64,000 nt of DNA from Sulfitobacter sp. JL08 (GCF_003352045.1 NZ_CP025815.1:3286001-3350000), one strand, 5' to 3'. Counted from the first letter of the stretch, positions 9,581-18,235 are shown. Translations and numbers: made by a program. Notes: generated by a model from the letters alone, not told the origin.

Positions 9581-10092
9581 CAGATTTCCGCCTTTTCCTG
9601 CGCCGTCATCTGGCGCACCGGCAATCGGCGGGCCATCCATCCCGGCCCTGCACCAGAGCCCAGCATACCTTCCGGCACATCCAGAACACCGGCAAACCCG
9701 GCTTCCATCAAACTGGCCGCTAGGCGACGCGAACGCACCCCGCGCGCGCAGATCACAGCGACGGGGCGATCGGGATATTCGGCATTCAGGCGCTGTAATT
9801 GCGCCGCAAAATCCGGGCGCCGCATGTCTATTGCAACGGCCGGGGCAGGAATGCCGGTTAGCGCCCATTCATCGGGTCGTCGGATATCGATCAACAGGAT
9901 TTCGTTGCGCACCGCCGCGTCATGGGCGGCCTGAACATCCAGTTTGACGCTGGCGTTTGCTTCCAGATCTCTTTTACGCCACCAGACCGCGCCAATTGCG
10001 GCGGCAGACACCAGACCGACGCCAAACATCCGGCGCGACAGGTGCGCCGGATGTTTGACCTTCGGGTCATTCTGGGGCGTGTTAGTTGGCAA
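9580..10092 (-). CDS. Rhodanese-like domain protein with N-terminal membrane anchor
   Basis: This is a small membrane-anchored or exported rhodanese. After a hydrophobic segment (FGVGLVSAAAIGAVWW) comes a single rhodanese domain with LLIDIRRPDEW and the active-site loop ICARGVRSRR. The Cys is present, so sulfur transfer is possible. The start is uncertain. ATG 10029 gives MFGVGLV. TTG 10092 gives a longer N-terminus with SRRMFG just before the helix, which resembles a twin-arginine motif and overlaps the YHS gene stop. I list the longer form. It lies between the YHS protein and the esterase in one minus-strand run. Confidence 0.72.
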   Translation of the reverse strand: MPTNTPQNDPKVKHPAHLSRRMFGVGLVSAAAIGAVWWRKRDLEANASVKLDVQAAHDAAVRNEILLIDIRRPDEWALTGIPAPAVAIDMRRPDFAAQLQRLNAEYPDRPVAVICARGVRSRRLAASLMEAGFAGVLDVPEGMLGSGAGPGWMARRLPVRQMTAQEKAEI

Positions 10093-10600
10093 CAGGGGCC
10101 GCAGACATAAAGTCAGGCACTGTTCGGTCAGATGCCTCTTGCGGATCCAGACTGACCCAGTTGCCTTCGGACAGTTCCAGGTTGCCGGGAATGTCTTCTT
10201 CCCAGAATCCGACGACATTTTGCGTAATGTTCAGATACAGCTTGTCATCCACGATCCGCCACAGATTGGGGTTCCCGGGAACCTTACCGCCCTTGGCAAC
10301 GCCAAAGGCGCAGTGACCGTCATACTGTGGCGCGTATTTCGCCGGATCGGCCAAGAACGTGTCTCGGTTTTCTTCAGATGAAAAGGCGAATTTGGCGCCA
10401 TTATATTCAGCCGTGATATCGGCGCGTCCCGGAATACCTTCGGGTTGGGCGCTGCCAACAGGGTTTTGCGTCAGGCTGCGATAGGCAACCACGTCATAGC
10501 CGGAAACCGCAAAGCCGGTTTCGTCAATATACTGTTCGCCAGCAAAGGCGGCTGTGCTCATCGACAGGATGGCGGCAGCGACAAAAGAAAAACGTTTCAT
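10082..10600 (-). CDS. Exported YHS domain protein
   Basis: This 172-residue protein has a Sec signal peptide (MKRFSFVAAAILSMSTAAFA). The mature part contains a YHS-type domain with SGYDVVAYRSL, an AEYNGAKFAFSSEENRDTFLADPAKYAPQ-like core and YDGHCAFGVAKG. In this family the domain is thought to bind metal. Proteins of this shape are common in Roseobacters beside rhodanese genes, and their role is not known. The ATG at 10600 is chosen because it begins the signal peptide. It heads the minus-strand YHS-rhodanese-esterase run and is divergent from the VOC gene. Confidence 0.82.
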   Translation of the reverse strand: MKRFSFVAAAILSMSTAAFAGEQYIDETGFAVSGYDVVAYRSLTQNPVGSAQPEGIPGRADITAEYNGAKFAFSSEENRDTFLADPAKYAPQYDGHCAFGVAKGGKVPGNPNLWRIVDDKLYLNITQNVVGFWEEDIPGNLELSEGNWVSLDPQEASDRTVPDFMSAAPVAN

Positions 10601-10901
10601 TCGGAAAATCCTTGGATGTGTGTGCAGTGTCCACAACCTATGAAGATAATCGAAACCATGTCAGTCCCTCTCTCGGGTTTGTGAATTTGGCAATCGTTTC
10701 GTGATGAGACTAGCGTGGTTCCTAGTGGCTTTGCACGCATCTTGTAACGGTTGGGCCATGGAGGCGCTCAAGCATTGCAGAAAACTGAAACATCTGCCTT
10801 CGCTCGCGCCACGCACAGAAGATGTGCGCAGGACCGAAATGACATTTTCGGCCGTGTTCGTTAAAATCAGACATCCTTTCGAACTCTCAGAGGGCAAGAT
10901 T
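10601..10901. other. Divergent intergenic region (301 bp)
   Basis: This gap lies between the divergent YHS and VOC genes and must hold both promoters. In-frame codons upstream of the VOC start could give an extension of up to 67 residues. That extension has no domain match I recognise and is less likely than the ATG at 10902. I saw no strong palindrome, terminator or RNA gene in it. Confidence 0.5.
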
Positions 10902-11489
10902 ATGCGAAAAATCCAGACGCAAGGCGTTCATCACATCACAATCACGGGCGCGGATCGTCAAACCTCGATCGATTTTTGGGAAGGTGTGTTGGGCATGCCG
11001 TTCGTGTTTGACCAGCCCAATCTGGACAATCCCGACGAAGGGCACGTGTATTTTGATCCCGGTGACGGCCGCCTGATCACGGTCTTTACCAACGAAGATC
11101 GCAAACCGGATCCGAAACGCACCCCGACCGATGCGGGATGTGTTCACCATCTTGCCTTTGCCGTCAGCAAGGCGAGTTTTTCTCAAGCGGTCGAGCGACT
11201 GGACCAGCGCGGGATCAAGCATTCCGGCCCGAAGGATCGCGGCTTTATGGATTCGATCTACTTCAAGGATCCGCTGGGTCTGCTGATCGAACTGGCCTGT
11301 TACCGGTTCGAGCCGCCGTTCGGATACAGCCATGCGGATGTGATGATCGCCGCGCACAGAATTCGGGTTGCGCGGGGCGATTACAACATTCAGGAATTGC
11401 ACCTTGCCGACGCAATCGAAGAACTGGTTGCAAAGCGACAGGGGTCTTTGTCCGATGATCGCTCTGCCAAGGATCCGTATTCAAACTGA
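10902..11489 (+). CDS. VOC-family glyoxalase / extradiol dioxygenase-like protein
   Basis: This 195-residue protein is of the vicinal-oxygen-chelate fold. VHHITITGADRQTSIDFWEGVLGM opens the first beta-alpha-beta module, and CVHHLAFAVSKASF opens the second. IYFKDPLGLLIELACYR supplies the usual late Glu metal ligand. The His residues of VHH and the second-module HH complete a plausible metal site. Relatives include ring-cleaving dioxygenases and glyoxalase-like enzymes, and the substrate cannot be read from the sequence. ATG 10902 follows a GAGGGCAAG stretch that can serve as ribosome-binding site. It stands alone and is convergent with the Lrp-type regulator. Confidence 0.78.
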   Translation: MRKIQTQGVHHITITGADRQTSIDFWEGVLGMPFVFDQPNLDNPDEGHVYFDPGDGRLITVFTNEDRKPDPKRTPTDAGCVHHLAFAVSKASFSQAVERLDQRGIKHSGPKDRGFMDSIYFKDPLGLLIELACYRFEPPFGYSHADVMIAAHRIRVARGDYNIQELHLADAIEELVAKRQGSLSDDRSAKDPYSN

Positions 11490-11515
11490 ACCCCTGCGCT
11501 GGTACATGCCCGCAA

Positions 11516-11968
11516 TCAGGCGCGTTCATCCTTGGGGGATCCCATCACCACATAGGATGTCAGCGATCTGACCTGCGGCAAGGTGCCCAGAACGTCTGTG
11601 TGGAACCGCTTGTAAGAGGGCAGATCGGCACATTCGACGCGCAACAAATATTCAATCGTGCCGGTTATGTTGTGGCATTCCCGCACCTCGGGCGCGTGTG
11701 CGACGGCCTTTTCAAACGCTTCCTGCGCCGCTTTGTTATGCACCCCAAGTCCGACACCGATATATGCCGTGAAACCACCGCCCATGGCCGACCGGTCCAG
11801 CACGGCGCGGTATCCCTTGATCACGCCAGCGCGTTCCAGATCCTGAACGCGGCGCAGGCAGGCGGACGGTGACAGGCCGACTCGATCCGCCAGCTCCAGA
11901 TTGCTGATCCGTCCATCACGGGACAGTTCTCGCAATATATGATCGTTTATTTGGTCAAGTTTTGCCAT
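11516..11968 (-). CDS. Lrp/AsnC family transcriptional regulator
   Basis: This 150-residue regulator has the standard layout. The N-terminal winged helix-turn-helix is DQINDHILRELSRDGRISNLELADRVGLSPSACLRRVQ (residues 4-42). The C-terminal RAM domain, which binds effector (usually amino acids) and assembles octamers, follows from about residue 65. It is divergent from a LysE-type exporter gene, the classic arrangement in which an Lrp-family protein controls an amino-acid exporter. The shared 72-bp gap holds three GTTGC half-sites. Confidence 0.92.
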   Translation of the reverse strand: MAKLDQINDHILRELSRDGRISNLELADRVGLSPSACLRRVQDLERAGVIKGYRAVLDRSAMGGGFTAYIGVGLGVHNKAAQEAFEKAVAHAPEVRECHNITGTIEYLLRVECADLPSYKRFHTDVLGTLPQVRSLTSYVVMGSPKDERA

Positions 11969-11970
11969 TC

Positions 11971-12041
11971 GTTGCTAAACTTCACGCTGCCACGCGAATT
12001 ATGCAACTTAATTCGTCAAAAAATGACTAATAGTTGCGCAA
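11971..12041. promoter_or_regulatory. Candidate Lrp-type operator between regulator and LysE exporter
   Basis: The gap between the divergent genes contains GTTGC at 11971-11975, its reverse complement GCAAC at 12003-12007, and GTTGC again at 12033-12037 inside the perfect palindrome TTGCGCAA (12034-12041). The spacing between copies is about 30 bp. Repeated half-sites on both faces are common for Lrp-family regulators that wrap DNA. This is inferred from position and symmetry only. Confidence 0.4.
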
Positions 12042-12634
12042 TGAACTATGAAATCCTCACAGCGCTAGCCGCTTTTTGCTTTGTTTCCTCGATCACACCG
12101 GGGCCCAACAACCTGATGCTGATGGCGTCAGGCGCCAATTTCGGATTCCGGCGCACCATTCCGCACATGCTGGGCGTCGGGCTGGGATTTGCCTTTATGG
12201 TTGTTCTGGTCGGGGCCGGGCTTGCGCAGGTCTTTAGCCAGTTTCCCGTTACCAACACGATTCTGAAAATCGTCAGCGTCGCCTATCTTTTGTTTCTTGC
12301 ATTCAAGATCGCCACCGCAGCCTCGATCAAGAAAGGCGTATCGGTCGGCAGCCCGATGACATTCATGCAGGCCGCACTGTTCCAGTGGGTCAACCCCAAG
12401 GCATGGACCATGGCCGTCACGGCCGTGACGGTTTACATGCCATCAAATACCTACGCCGCAATCCTGCTTGTCGCGGCGGTGTTCGGGGCCATCAATCTGC
12501 CGTCGGTCAGCACGTGGACGTTGCTGGGACAGCAAATGGCGCGAATCCTGACAAACCCGCGCCGCCTTGTCATGTTCAACTGGTCCATGGCGGCCCTGCT
12601 GGTTGCATCGCTTTATCCTGTCCTGTTCCCGTAA
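12041..12634 (+). CDS. LysE/RhtB family amino-acid exporter
   Basis: This 197-residue inner-membrane protein has about six hydrophobic helices. Its N-terminus carries the LysE/RhtB signature FVSSITPGPNNLMLMASGANFGFRRT. A second typical stretch is FQWVNPKAWTMAVTAV in the middle. By family it exports amino acids or close derivatives; the substrate is unknown. ATG 12041 is preferred because the signature helix begins right after it. An ATG at 12023 is also in frame. It is divergent from an Lrp/AsnC regulator that probably controls it. Confidence 0.85.
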   Translation: MNYEILTALAAFCFVSSITPGPNNLMLMASGANFGFRRTIPHMLGVGLGFAFMVVLVGAGLAQVFSQFPVTNTILKIVSVAYLLFLAFKIATAASIKKGVSVGSPMTFMQAALFQWVNPKAWTMAVTAVTVYMPSNTYAAILLVAAVFGAINLPSVSTWTLLGQQMARILTNPRRLVMFNWSMAALLVASLYPVLFP

Positions 12635-12717
12635 CGCTGCCCGTCATCGGGCAAACCGGATTGCAAAGGCGCGCATTGCCCGCCATATAAAGGTCCGTGA
12701 CCGTCAAGGAGCGCCGC

Positions 12718-13680
12718 ATGACCCATTATCTGGATTTCGAAAAACCGCTGGCCGAAATCGAAGGCAAGGCCGAGGAATTGCGCGCCCTGGGGCGGGCAAA
12801 CAAGGAAATGGATGTCGCGGACGAAGCCAAGGCGCTGGACAAAAAAGCCGCCGATATGCTGACCGATCTTTACAAATCGCTTACCCCTTGGCGCAAGTGT
12901 CAGGTGGCGCGCCACCCCGACCGCCCGCATTGCCGCGACTACATCAACGCGATGTTCAGCGAATACACGCCACTTGCCGGCGATCGGAACTTTGCCGATG
13001 ATCACGCCGTGATGGGCGGGCTGGCCCGCATCGACGGACGCCCGGTGATGGTGATCGGCCATGAAAAGGGCAACGATACAAAATCCCGCATCGAACGCAA
13101 TTTCGGCATGGCGCGCCCCGAAGGATACCGCAAGGCCATCCGCCTGATGGAAATGGCGGGCAAGTTCGGCCTGCCGGTGATCACCCTTGTCGATACGCCC
13201 GGCGCATATCCCGGCAAGGGCGCCGAAGAACGCGGCCAGTCCGAAGCGATTGCCCGCGCGACCGAAAAATGCCTGCAAATCGGAGTGCCTCTGATCAGCG
13301 TGATCATCGGCGAAGGCGGATCGGGCGGGGCCGTTGCCTTTGCCACGGCCAATCGTGTGGCGATGTTGGAACATTCCGTTTATTCGGTCATTTCGCCCGA
13401 AGGCTGTGCCTCGATCCTGTGGAAGGATGCGGAAAAGATGCGCGAAGCCGCCGAAGCCCTGCGCCTGACCGCACAGGACCTGATCCAGTTGGGTGTGGCC
13501 GACCGCATCATTCCCGAACCCAAGGGCGGCGCGCATCGCGATGCTGTCACGGCAATGAAATCCGTCAATTCCGAAATCCTGTCCATGCTGGATGAACTGA
13601 GCGATCAGAAACCCAAAGACCTGATCAGTGACAGACGTCGCAAATATCTGGATATGGGATCCAAGGGGCTTGCAGCGTGA
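12718..13680 (+). CDS. accA: Acetyl-CoA carboxylase carboxyltransferase subunit alpha
   Basis: This 320-residue protein is the alpha half of the carboxyltransferase that moves the carboxyl group from carboxybiotin to acetyl-CoA, the first step of fatty-acid synthesis. The family landmarks are in order: [18 protein letters not shown] at the start, [11 protein letters not shown]-type text as [45 protein letters not shown], and [12 protein letters not shown] followed by the [10 protein letters not shown] loop. ATG 12718 has AAGGA eight bases upstream. As in many alphaproteobacteria, it is not next to accD here. It is convergent with the ABC permease gene. Confidence 0.97.
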   Translation: MTHYLDFEKPLAEIEGKAEELRALGRANKEMDVADEAKALDKKAADMLTDLYKSLTPWRKCQVARHPDRPHCRDYINAMFSEYTPLAGDRNFADDHAVMGGLARIDGRPVMVIGHEKGNDTKSRIERNFGMARPEGYRKAIRLMEMAGKFGLPVITLVDTPGAYPGKGAEERGQSEAIARATEKCLQIGVPLISVIIGEGGSGGAVAFATANRVAMLEHSVYSVISPEGCASILWKDAEKMREAAEALRLTAQDLIQLGVADRIIPEPKGGAHRDAVTAMKSVNSEILSMLDELSDQKPKDLISDRRRKYLDMGSKGLAA

Positions 13681-13687
13681 TTGGTAC

Positions 13688-14479
13688 CTAACTGCGCCAG
13701 CGCAAGACGCGGCGTTCAACGGCCCCGATCATGGCGCTGGTGGTGACGCCCAGAACCGACAGGATCACAACACCTGCAAATAACCGTTCCAGGTCGTACA
13801 AGGCACCGGCCTGTAGAATGTAAGCGCCGATGCCATATTCGGCCCCCAGCATTTCCGCCGCCACCAGCAGGATAATCCCGATTGCCACGCTGACACGCAG
13901 CCCCGACAGGATACCGGGCAACGCCCCCGGCAGCACGATCTTGCGCACGATGGACCACCACCCAAGACCGAAACTCTGCCCCATCCGCACCAATGTGCGG
14001 TCGACATTGTCGACAGCGCCATAGGTTGCCACAACTGTCGGTGTAAACGTCCCCAATGCGATCAGGGCGTATTTCGAAGCTTCGTCAATTCCGAACCAGA
14101 TCACAAACAGCGGCAACAACGCAATTTTCGGGATCGGGAATATTGCGGCCACTAAGGGCACCAGCCCGGCACGGATGTAACTGAACAATCCAATCAGAAC
14201 GCCAATGCCGACACCTGCCGAAATTCCCAAGGCGCCCCCGACCAGCAACCGCGTCAAAGATGGCCAAAGGTGCTGCCACAGCATCCCGCTTTGCCAGAGA
14301 TCGACAAATGTTGCGGCCACATCGCTGGGCCGTGGCAGGGTCAGATTGCTGATCCAGCCCGCGCGCGTGCCCCATTCGATGATCAGGACAAGGACAACAA
14401 AGACAGCTATGCCGACGCCGCGCTTGCCGGTCGGGCGAAACCCGCCGCCACGAAACGGAACGGGGGTGCCGCTAGACAT
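13688..14479 (-). CDS. ABC transporter permease (SsuC/TauC-like)
   Basis: This 263-residue inner-membrane permease is of the NitT/TauT class. It has about six membrane helices and the conserved cytoplasmic loop that contacts the ATPase (LPGALPGILSGLRVSVAIG, near residues 175-195). The start overlaps the ATPase stop by 8 nt. The order on the minus strand is binding protein, ATPase, permease. The substrates of this class are sulfonates, nitrate/cyanate, pyrimidine precursors or aromatic acids, and nothing here decides between them. Confidence 0.9.
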   Translation of the reverse strand: MSSGTPVPFRGGGFRPTGKRGVGIAVFVVLVLIIEWGTRAGWISNLTLPRPSDVAATFVDLWQSGMLWQHLWPSLTRLLVGGALGISAGVGIGVLIGLFSYIRAGLVPLVAAIFPIPKIALLPLFVIWFGIDEASKYALIALGTFTPTVVATYGAVDNVDRTLVRMGQSFGLGWWSIVRKIVLPGALPGILSGLRVSVAIGIILLVAAEMLGAEYGIGAYILQAGALYDLERLFAGVVILSVLGVTTSAMIGAVERRVLRWRS

Positions 14480-15239
14480 GCAACAATTCCTGATCCGCCG
14501 CCGCTGCTTCCTCTTTCATCAGCGTCCAAAGCCGCGCCTGATGCACTTCAAGCTCGGGGTGGTTCATATGCCGGTCTTCCAGTGGCAAATCTATATCGAT
14601 CACCTCGCGGATACGCCCCGGACGGCGCGAAAGAACGACAACCCGATGACCAAGGCGCACCGCTTCGGCCAGATTGTGGGTGACATAAACACCGGTGAAC
14701 GGCGCCCGCGTCCACAACGCGATCAGATCCTCCATCAGCAATTCGCGCGTTTGTGCATCGAGCGCCGACAATGGTTCGTCCAGCAACATCACGGCAGGGT
14801 TCACCGCCAGCGCGCGGGCAATCGCCACGCGCTGCTTCATCCCGCCCGACAACTGGCGCGGCAGGGCCTTGCGAAAATCGCCCAGTTTGGTGCGCGCCAG
14901 AACATCCGCAACAATGGCGTCCGTCTTGCTTTGGCCCAACCCGTGATCTTCCAGAACCAGGGAAACGTTGCCCGCCACATCCCGCCAGGGCAGCAGCGCA
15001 AAATCCTGAAAGACAAAGGTCAGCGGGTTCAGACAGCCGGCTGGCGGTTCGCCCAGTTGCAAGATCTTGCCCTGATCCGCACGTTCCAGCCCGCCGATCA
15101 AACGCAGCAGCGTCGATTTTCCACATCCGGACGGTCCGATGATACACACAATCTGGCCCGCTGGAATGTCCAGCGAAATATCATCCAGCACCGCCACGTC
15201 TCCGTAGCGGTGCGTGATGTTCTGAAGCGTCAGGTCCAA
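14472..15239 (-). CDS. ABC transporter ATP-binding protein (SsuB/TauB-like)
   Basis: This 255-residue ATPase powers the adjacent permease. Walker A is GPSGCGKST (about residues 36-44), the signature is LSGGMKQRVAIARAL, Walker B is AVMLLDEPLSALD, and the switch histidine lies in YVTHNLAEA. The N-terminus LQNITHRYGDVAVLDDISL requires the TTG start at 15239, 9 bp after the binding-protein gene stop; no ATG fits. It is in one minus-strand operon with its partners. Confidence 0.92.
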   Translation of the reverse strand: MDLTLQNITHRYGDVAVLDDISLDIPAGQIVCIIGPSGCGKSTLLRLIGGLERADQGKILQLGEPPAGCLNPLTFVFQDFALLPWRDVAGNVSLVLEDHGLGQSKTDAIVADVLARTKLGDFRKALPRQLSGGMKQRVAIARALAVNPAVMLLDEPLSALDAQTRELLMEDLIALWTRAPFTGVYVTHNLAEAVRLGHRVVVLSRRPGRIREVIDIDLPLEDRHMNHPELEVHQARLWTLMKEEAAAADQELLHV

Positions 15240-15248
15240 AGGTCCGGC

Positions 15249-16262
15249 TTACACCGCCTCGACATAAGACGGATCAACCAGTGTATCGACCGTGATATCA
15301 TCCTTGATCAGGCCTTCTGATTTGAACCAGTCGACCTGATCCTTCACCGACGCCATGTTCAGCGCAGCGCCCGCGTTGATCCGCATCGCGCCGTTGACGA
15401 TTGATGGCTTGGCCTTTTCATAGGGACGGTCTGTATAGACGTATTTGTGAACCAGCTTCGCCATGTCTTCGGCGGCATCGTCCCCGGCTGTTTTATCAAC
15501 AAGGGCTGCGTTGAAATCGTCCGCACCGCGCGAAAAGGCGCGCAGGAAAGCCTCGGTCTTGGCCCGCTCATTCGCCGCATTGGCCGCCGATGTGAACACG
15601 GTTGTCACCTGATATCCGGGCAGATAATCGGCGACATCGCCAATGATATGCACTGCGCCCGAAGCAGCCAGCGGTTTGGCGATGTGCGGCACGATCGACC
15701 ACGCATCAACCTGCCCCGACTTCAGTGCGCCAATGATGGCGCCCACTTTTTGCAGCGGCGTAAACCGCACGCTCGCCCCTTCAGCGCCACTGATCTTGGC
15801 GCCCATGTAATGAAACGAAGACCCCGGTTGCGTCACCCCAAAGCTTTTGCCATCCAGCATCGCGGGAGATGTCAGTCCGGCCTGAAACGCCGCATCCGAG
15901 GCCAGGATTTTCTGCCCGTCAATGCCGGCTTCTTCGCTTAACGCGCCGCCAATCACCTTGGCCGCGCCTTTTTCTGCCAGGGAAATCAAACCGCCGGAAA
16001 TCGCTGTCACGGCATAATCCGCGTCCCCTGATGCAATCGCCACCGCCATCGGCTGGGCGGCCTCGAAGAACCGGAATTCGACATCCAGACCTTCATCGCT
16101 GAAATATCCTCGCTCGAATGCGACGAAACTGGCCGCGTGGCTGGTAAAGCGCAACGCGCCCACATTCAGTTTCGTGCTGGCATAGGCCGGCGCGCCCAAC
16201 AGCGGTGCCGTTGCAGCCGCCCCCATCAGGCCCAGCGTCGAACGGCGTGTCAGATGTGTCAT
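15249..16262 (-). CDS. ABC transporter substrate-binding protein (NitT/TauT, SsuA-like)
   Basis: This 337-residue periplasmic binding protein has the N-terminus MTHLTRRSTLGLMGAAAT ending in AYA. The TRRSTLG run looks like a twin-arginine signal. The mature part follows the NMT1/SsuA layout, with VGALRFTSHAASFVAFERGYF, then DVEFRFFEAAQPMAVAIASGDADYAV and a late HIIGDVADYLPGYQ. The ligand is unknown. It is the first gene of the importer operon and lies 140 bp downstream of the co-oriented GntR regulator gene, which may control it. Confidence 0.85.
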   Translation of the reverse strand: MTHLTRRSTLGLMGAAATAPLLGAPAYASTKLNVGALRFTSHAASFVAFERGYFSDEGLDVEFRFFEAAQPMAVAIASGDADYAVTAISGGLISLAEKGAAKVIGGALSEEAGIDGQKILASDAAFQAGLTSPAMLDGKSFGVTQPGSSFHYMGAKISGAEGASVRFTPLQKVGAIIGALKSGQVDAWSIVPHIAKPLAASGAVHIIGDVADYLPGYQVTTVFTSAANAANERAKTEAFLRAFSRGADDFNAALVDKTAGDDAAEDMAKLVHKYVYTDRPYEKAKPSIVNGAMRINAGAALNMASVKDQVDWFKSEGLIKDDITVDTLVDPSYVEAV

Positions 16263-16288
16263 GATAGTCCTCCCAAGGATTTAGCGAA

Positions 16289-16301
16289 ATGTTGTCACAA
16301 T
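16289..16301. promoter_or_regulatory. Weak second GntR-type site before the ABC operon
   Basis: ATGTTGTCACAAT lies 27 bp upstream of the binding-protein start. Over the 12-bp core it matches the strong palindrome in front of the GntR gene at 9 positions, and it keeps the whole TCACAA half-site. If real, it would place the importer under the same regulator. The match is modest, so this is a suggestion only. Confidence 0.3.
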
Positions 16302-16401
16302 GCGTTGCGGGGATGTTATGTCGCTTTGTGCACCAAGGGCAATCTGTCAGCACCGATATCTTCTTCTGTTTGAAAATATCCCCGCCGGAGGCTCCTGCCC
16401 T

Positions 16402-17052
16402 TTAACTGGTCAGCATCCGCAATCCCTGTGTCACATCCGACCGGACAGCCAGACGCAATCCCGGTTCGTCCCCGGCCTTTAACGCCGCCAGGATCAGGCG
16501 GTGGTATTGCGGGGGTTCCGTCCGGCGCAGCCGACCGTAAAGCGCGCGCATCGTTGGCCCCATCTGCAACCAGACGGTTTCTGCCATCGCCAGAATGGCC
16601 GGCGCCTGTGCACGCAGGTAGAGCGTGCGGTGAAACTCCAGATTTGTGCGGATGTAACCGACCGAATCGCGGTTCAGGACAGCCTCGGCAATGGTGGCAT
16701 CAATTGCCTGCATCCGGTCGATCAGGGCCATATGCGCGCGCGGCAGGGCGCGGCTGGCAAGTTCGACTTCCAGCAAGGCACGCAAAGCGGCCAGTTCTTC
16801 GATCCGTTCACTTGTCAGTTCCGGTGTCGAAACGCGCCCCGACGCTGACAGAAACAACGCACCCTCGGCCACCAGCCTGCGCACGGCTTCGCGCGCGGGC
16901 GTCATCGAAACCCCGTACTCTTTTCCGATCCCGCGTAATGTCAGCGCGCTGCCGGGGGCGATTTCGCCATACATGATACGGGTCCGCAACCGCCGGTAAA
17001 CGGTATCGTGGGCTGCTGGCGTCGCTTCGGCCGGGCGGGGATTGATCATCAT
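16402..17052 (-). CDS. GntR family transcriptional regulator (FCD-type)
   Basis: This 216-residue regulator has an N-terminal winged helix (TVYRRLRTRIMYGEIAPGSALTLRGIGKEYGVSMTPAREAVRRL, about residues 18-60). The C-terminal all-helical FCD effector domain includes NLEFHRTLYLRA with a probable metal-ligand histidine. Members of this branch usually repress uptake or catabolic genes and respond to organic acids. It is co-oriented with and upstream of the ABC importer. Two adjacent ATGs (17050-17052 and 17047-17049) begin the frame. A perfect palindrome occupies the place where a ribosome-binding site would be expected. Confidence 0.88.
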   Translation of the reverse strand: MMINPRPAEATPAAHDTVYRRLRTRIMYGEIAPGSALTLRGIGKEYGVSMTPAREAVRRLVAEGALFLSASGRVSTPELTSERIEELAALRALLEVELASRALPRAHMALIDRMQAIDATIAEAVLNRDSVGYIRTNLEFHRTLYLRAQAPAILAMAETVWLQMGPTMRALYGRLRRTEPPQYHRLILAALKAGDEPGLRLAVRSDVTQGLRMLTS

Positions 17053-17058
17053 GCGCTA

Positions 17059-17072
17059 TTTGTGATCACAAA
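17059..17072. promoter_or_regulatory. Palindromic GntR autoregulatory operator
   Basis: TTTGTGATCACAAA is a perfect 14-bp palindrome six bases upstream of the GntR start codon. Its form fits operators reported for FCD-type GntR proteins, with a TTGT...ACAA core. Bound protein would block initiation of the regulator's own gene. Confidence 0.6.
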
Positions 17073-17118
17073 CCGGAAAAAGGTCAATCTGTCGCGTGAT
17101 CTCTCCCTCGAATCTCTT

Positions 17119-17805
17119 TTAAAACCGGTACTGGTGCAGGCCGGCCCCTTCCCGACGCAACCAACCGCGCGGAGCTTCGTACGCGCCGTAAAGCGATTGC
17201 ACGACATCCCAGAAACGCTCTGAATGGTTCATTTCCTGCAAATGGGCCACTTCGTGCGCCGCGACGTAATTCAGCACCTGGGTCGGGGCCAGGATCAGTC
17301 GCCATGAATACATCAGCCCCCCTTCTGCGGAACACGACCCCCAGCGGGATCGTGTATCGCGGATGGTCAGCTTGGCATAGGGCCGGCCCAGTTTCGATGC
17401 ATAGTAATCAGACGCATGGGCCAATCGAGTGCGGGCAGTCTGTTTCAGGAAACCGGACAGGCGCGCCGGCACACGATCAGGCGGCCCGGGAACAGCGATT
17501 TTCCCGTCCGAGACCAGAACAGATCGCCCCTGCCCAGCAACAATTTCGAACATCGCGCCCTGAAATGGCAGGGTTGCGCCCAACCCGATAACGGTATCGG
17601 GGCTGCGCGCATCCAGATGTTTGCGAATCCACCGTTCTTTCTCCGCTGCAAATTCAAGAGCTTCACGCTCGGCGCAGCGTTTGGGCAGGGTCAGCGTCAC
17701 GCGCCCGTCCAGTTGCGAAATGCGCAGTGAAATGCGCCGGGCCCGGGCGGAACGGCGAAACAGCAGCGGAATTGGCGGATTGCCGGGAAGGGAATGATCT
17801 GTCAT
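17119..17805 (-). CDS. YgjP-like M48-type metallopeptidase (DUF45)
   Basis: This 228-residue protein has the YgjP/DUF45 zinc-peptidase-like domain in its C-terminal half. The landmarks are DTRSRWGSCSAEGGLMYSWRLILAP and the zinc site AAHEVAHLQEMNHSERFW. The two HEVAH histidines and the later NH histidine form the expected ligand set. The N-terminal half (PIPLLFRRSARARRISLRI) matches the family's usual beta-rich start. No signal peptide is seen, so it is cytoplasmic. The family's natural substrate is not known. It stands alone between the GntR gene and the divergent FYDLN gene. Confidence 0.87.
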   Translation of the reverse strand: MTDHSLPGNPPIPLLFRRSARARRISLRISQLDGRVTLTLPKRCAEREALEFAAEKERWIRKHLDARSPDTVIGLGATLPFQGAMFEIVAGQGRSVLVSDGKIAVPGPPDRVPARLSGFLKQTARTRLAHASDYYASKLGRPYAKLTIRDTRSRWGSCSAEGGLMYSWRLILAPTQVLNYVAAHEVAHLQEMNHSERFWDVVQSLYGAYEAPRGWLRREGAGLHQYRF

Positions 17806-17908
17806 CGGTGGTCTCGGTTGCGCGTAAAGGCTTTGACACTGCCTGCCTCATATGGCACTTGGCCGGAATCGTCGACAAGACTCATGATATTTTTAAAGGG
17901 GATTACAC

Positions 17909-18235
17909 ATGCCCAAGGAAGAATGGGGTGTTAAGCGTATTTGCCCGACAACCGGCAAACGCTTTTACGACCTGAACCAAGTGCCGATCGTCAGCCCGTA
18001 CACCGGCGAAAAGGTCGAAATGGAAAACGGCAAAAGCCGGATGATCGCAGCTGATGCGGAAGACGCGGCCACAACAAAGGCGAAACAGGCAGAGGCATCC
18101 GATGATGATGAACTGCTGGTAGATGACGACGACGTCGAAGTGGATCTGGATGATGATCTGCTGGAAGACGACGACGACGATGATGATGTTTCGCTGGATG
18201 AAATCGCCGATGTCGCGGCGGATGACGACGACTGA
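17909..18235 (+). CDS. FYDLN_acid family protein (TIGR02300)
   Basis: This 108-residue protein is of a family found almost only in alphaproteobacteria, function unknown. The N-terminus MPKEEWGVKRICPTTGKRFYDLNQVPIVSPYTGE carries the defining FYDLN motif and a small Cys-containing fold. The C-terminal 50 residues are almost entirely Asp and Glu, as is typical. It is expressed alone, just upstream of tRNA-Ala on the same strand. Confidence 0.93.
   Translation: MPKEEWGVKRICPTTGKRFYDLNQVPIVSPYTGEKVEMENGKSRMIAADAEDAATTKAKQAEASDDDELLVDDDDVEVDLDDDLLEDDDDDDDVSLDEIADVAADDDD

Noticed and set aside
12638-12653. TGCCCG-TCAT-CGGGCA hairpin after the LysE-type gene
   Set aside because: The 6-bp stem is not followed by a T run, so it does not qualify as an intrinsic terminator by eye.
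12613-13719. 368-codon open frame on the minus strand opposite accA
   Set aside because: accA is certain on the plus strand, and the minus-strand translation has no domain I recognise.
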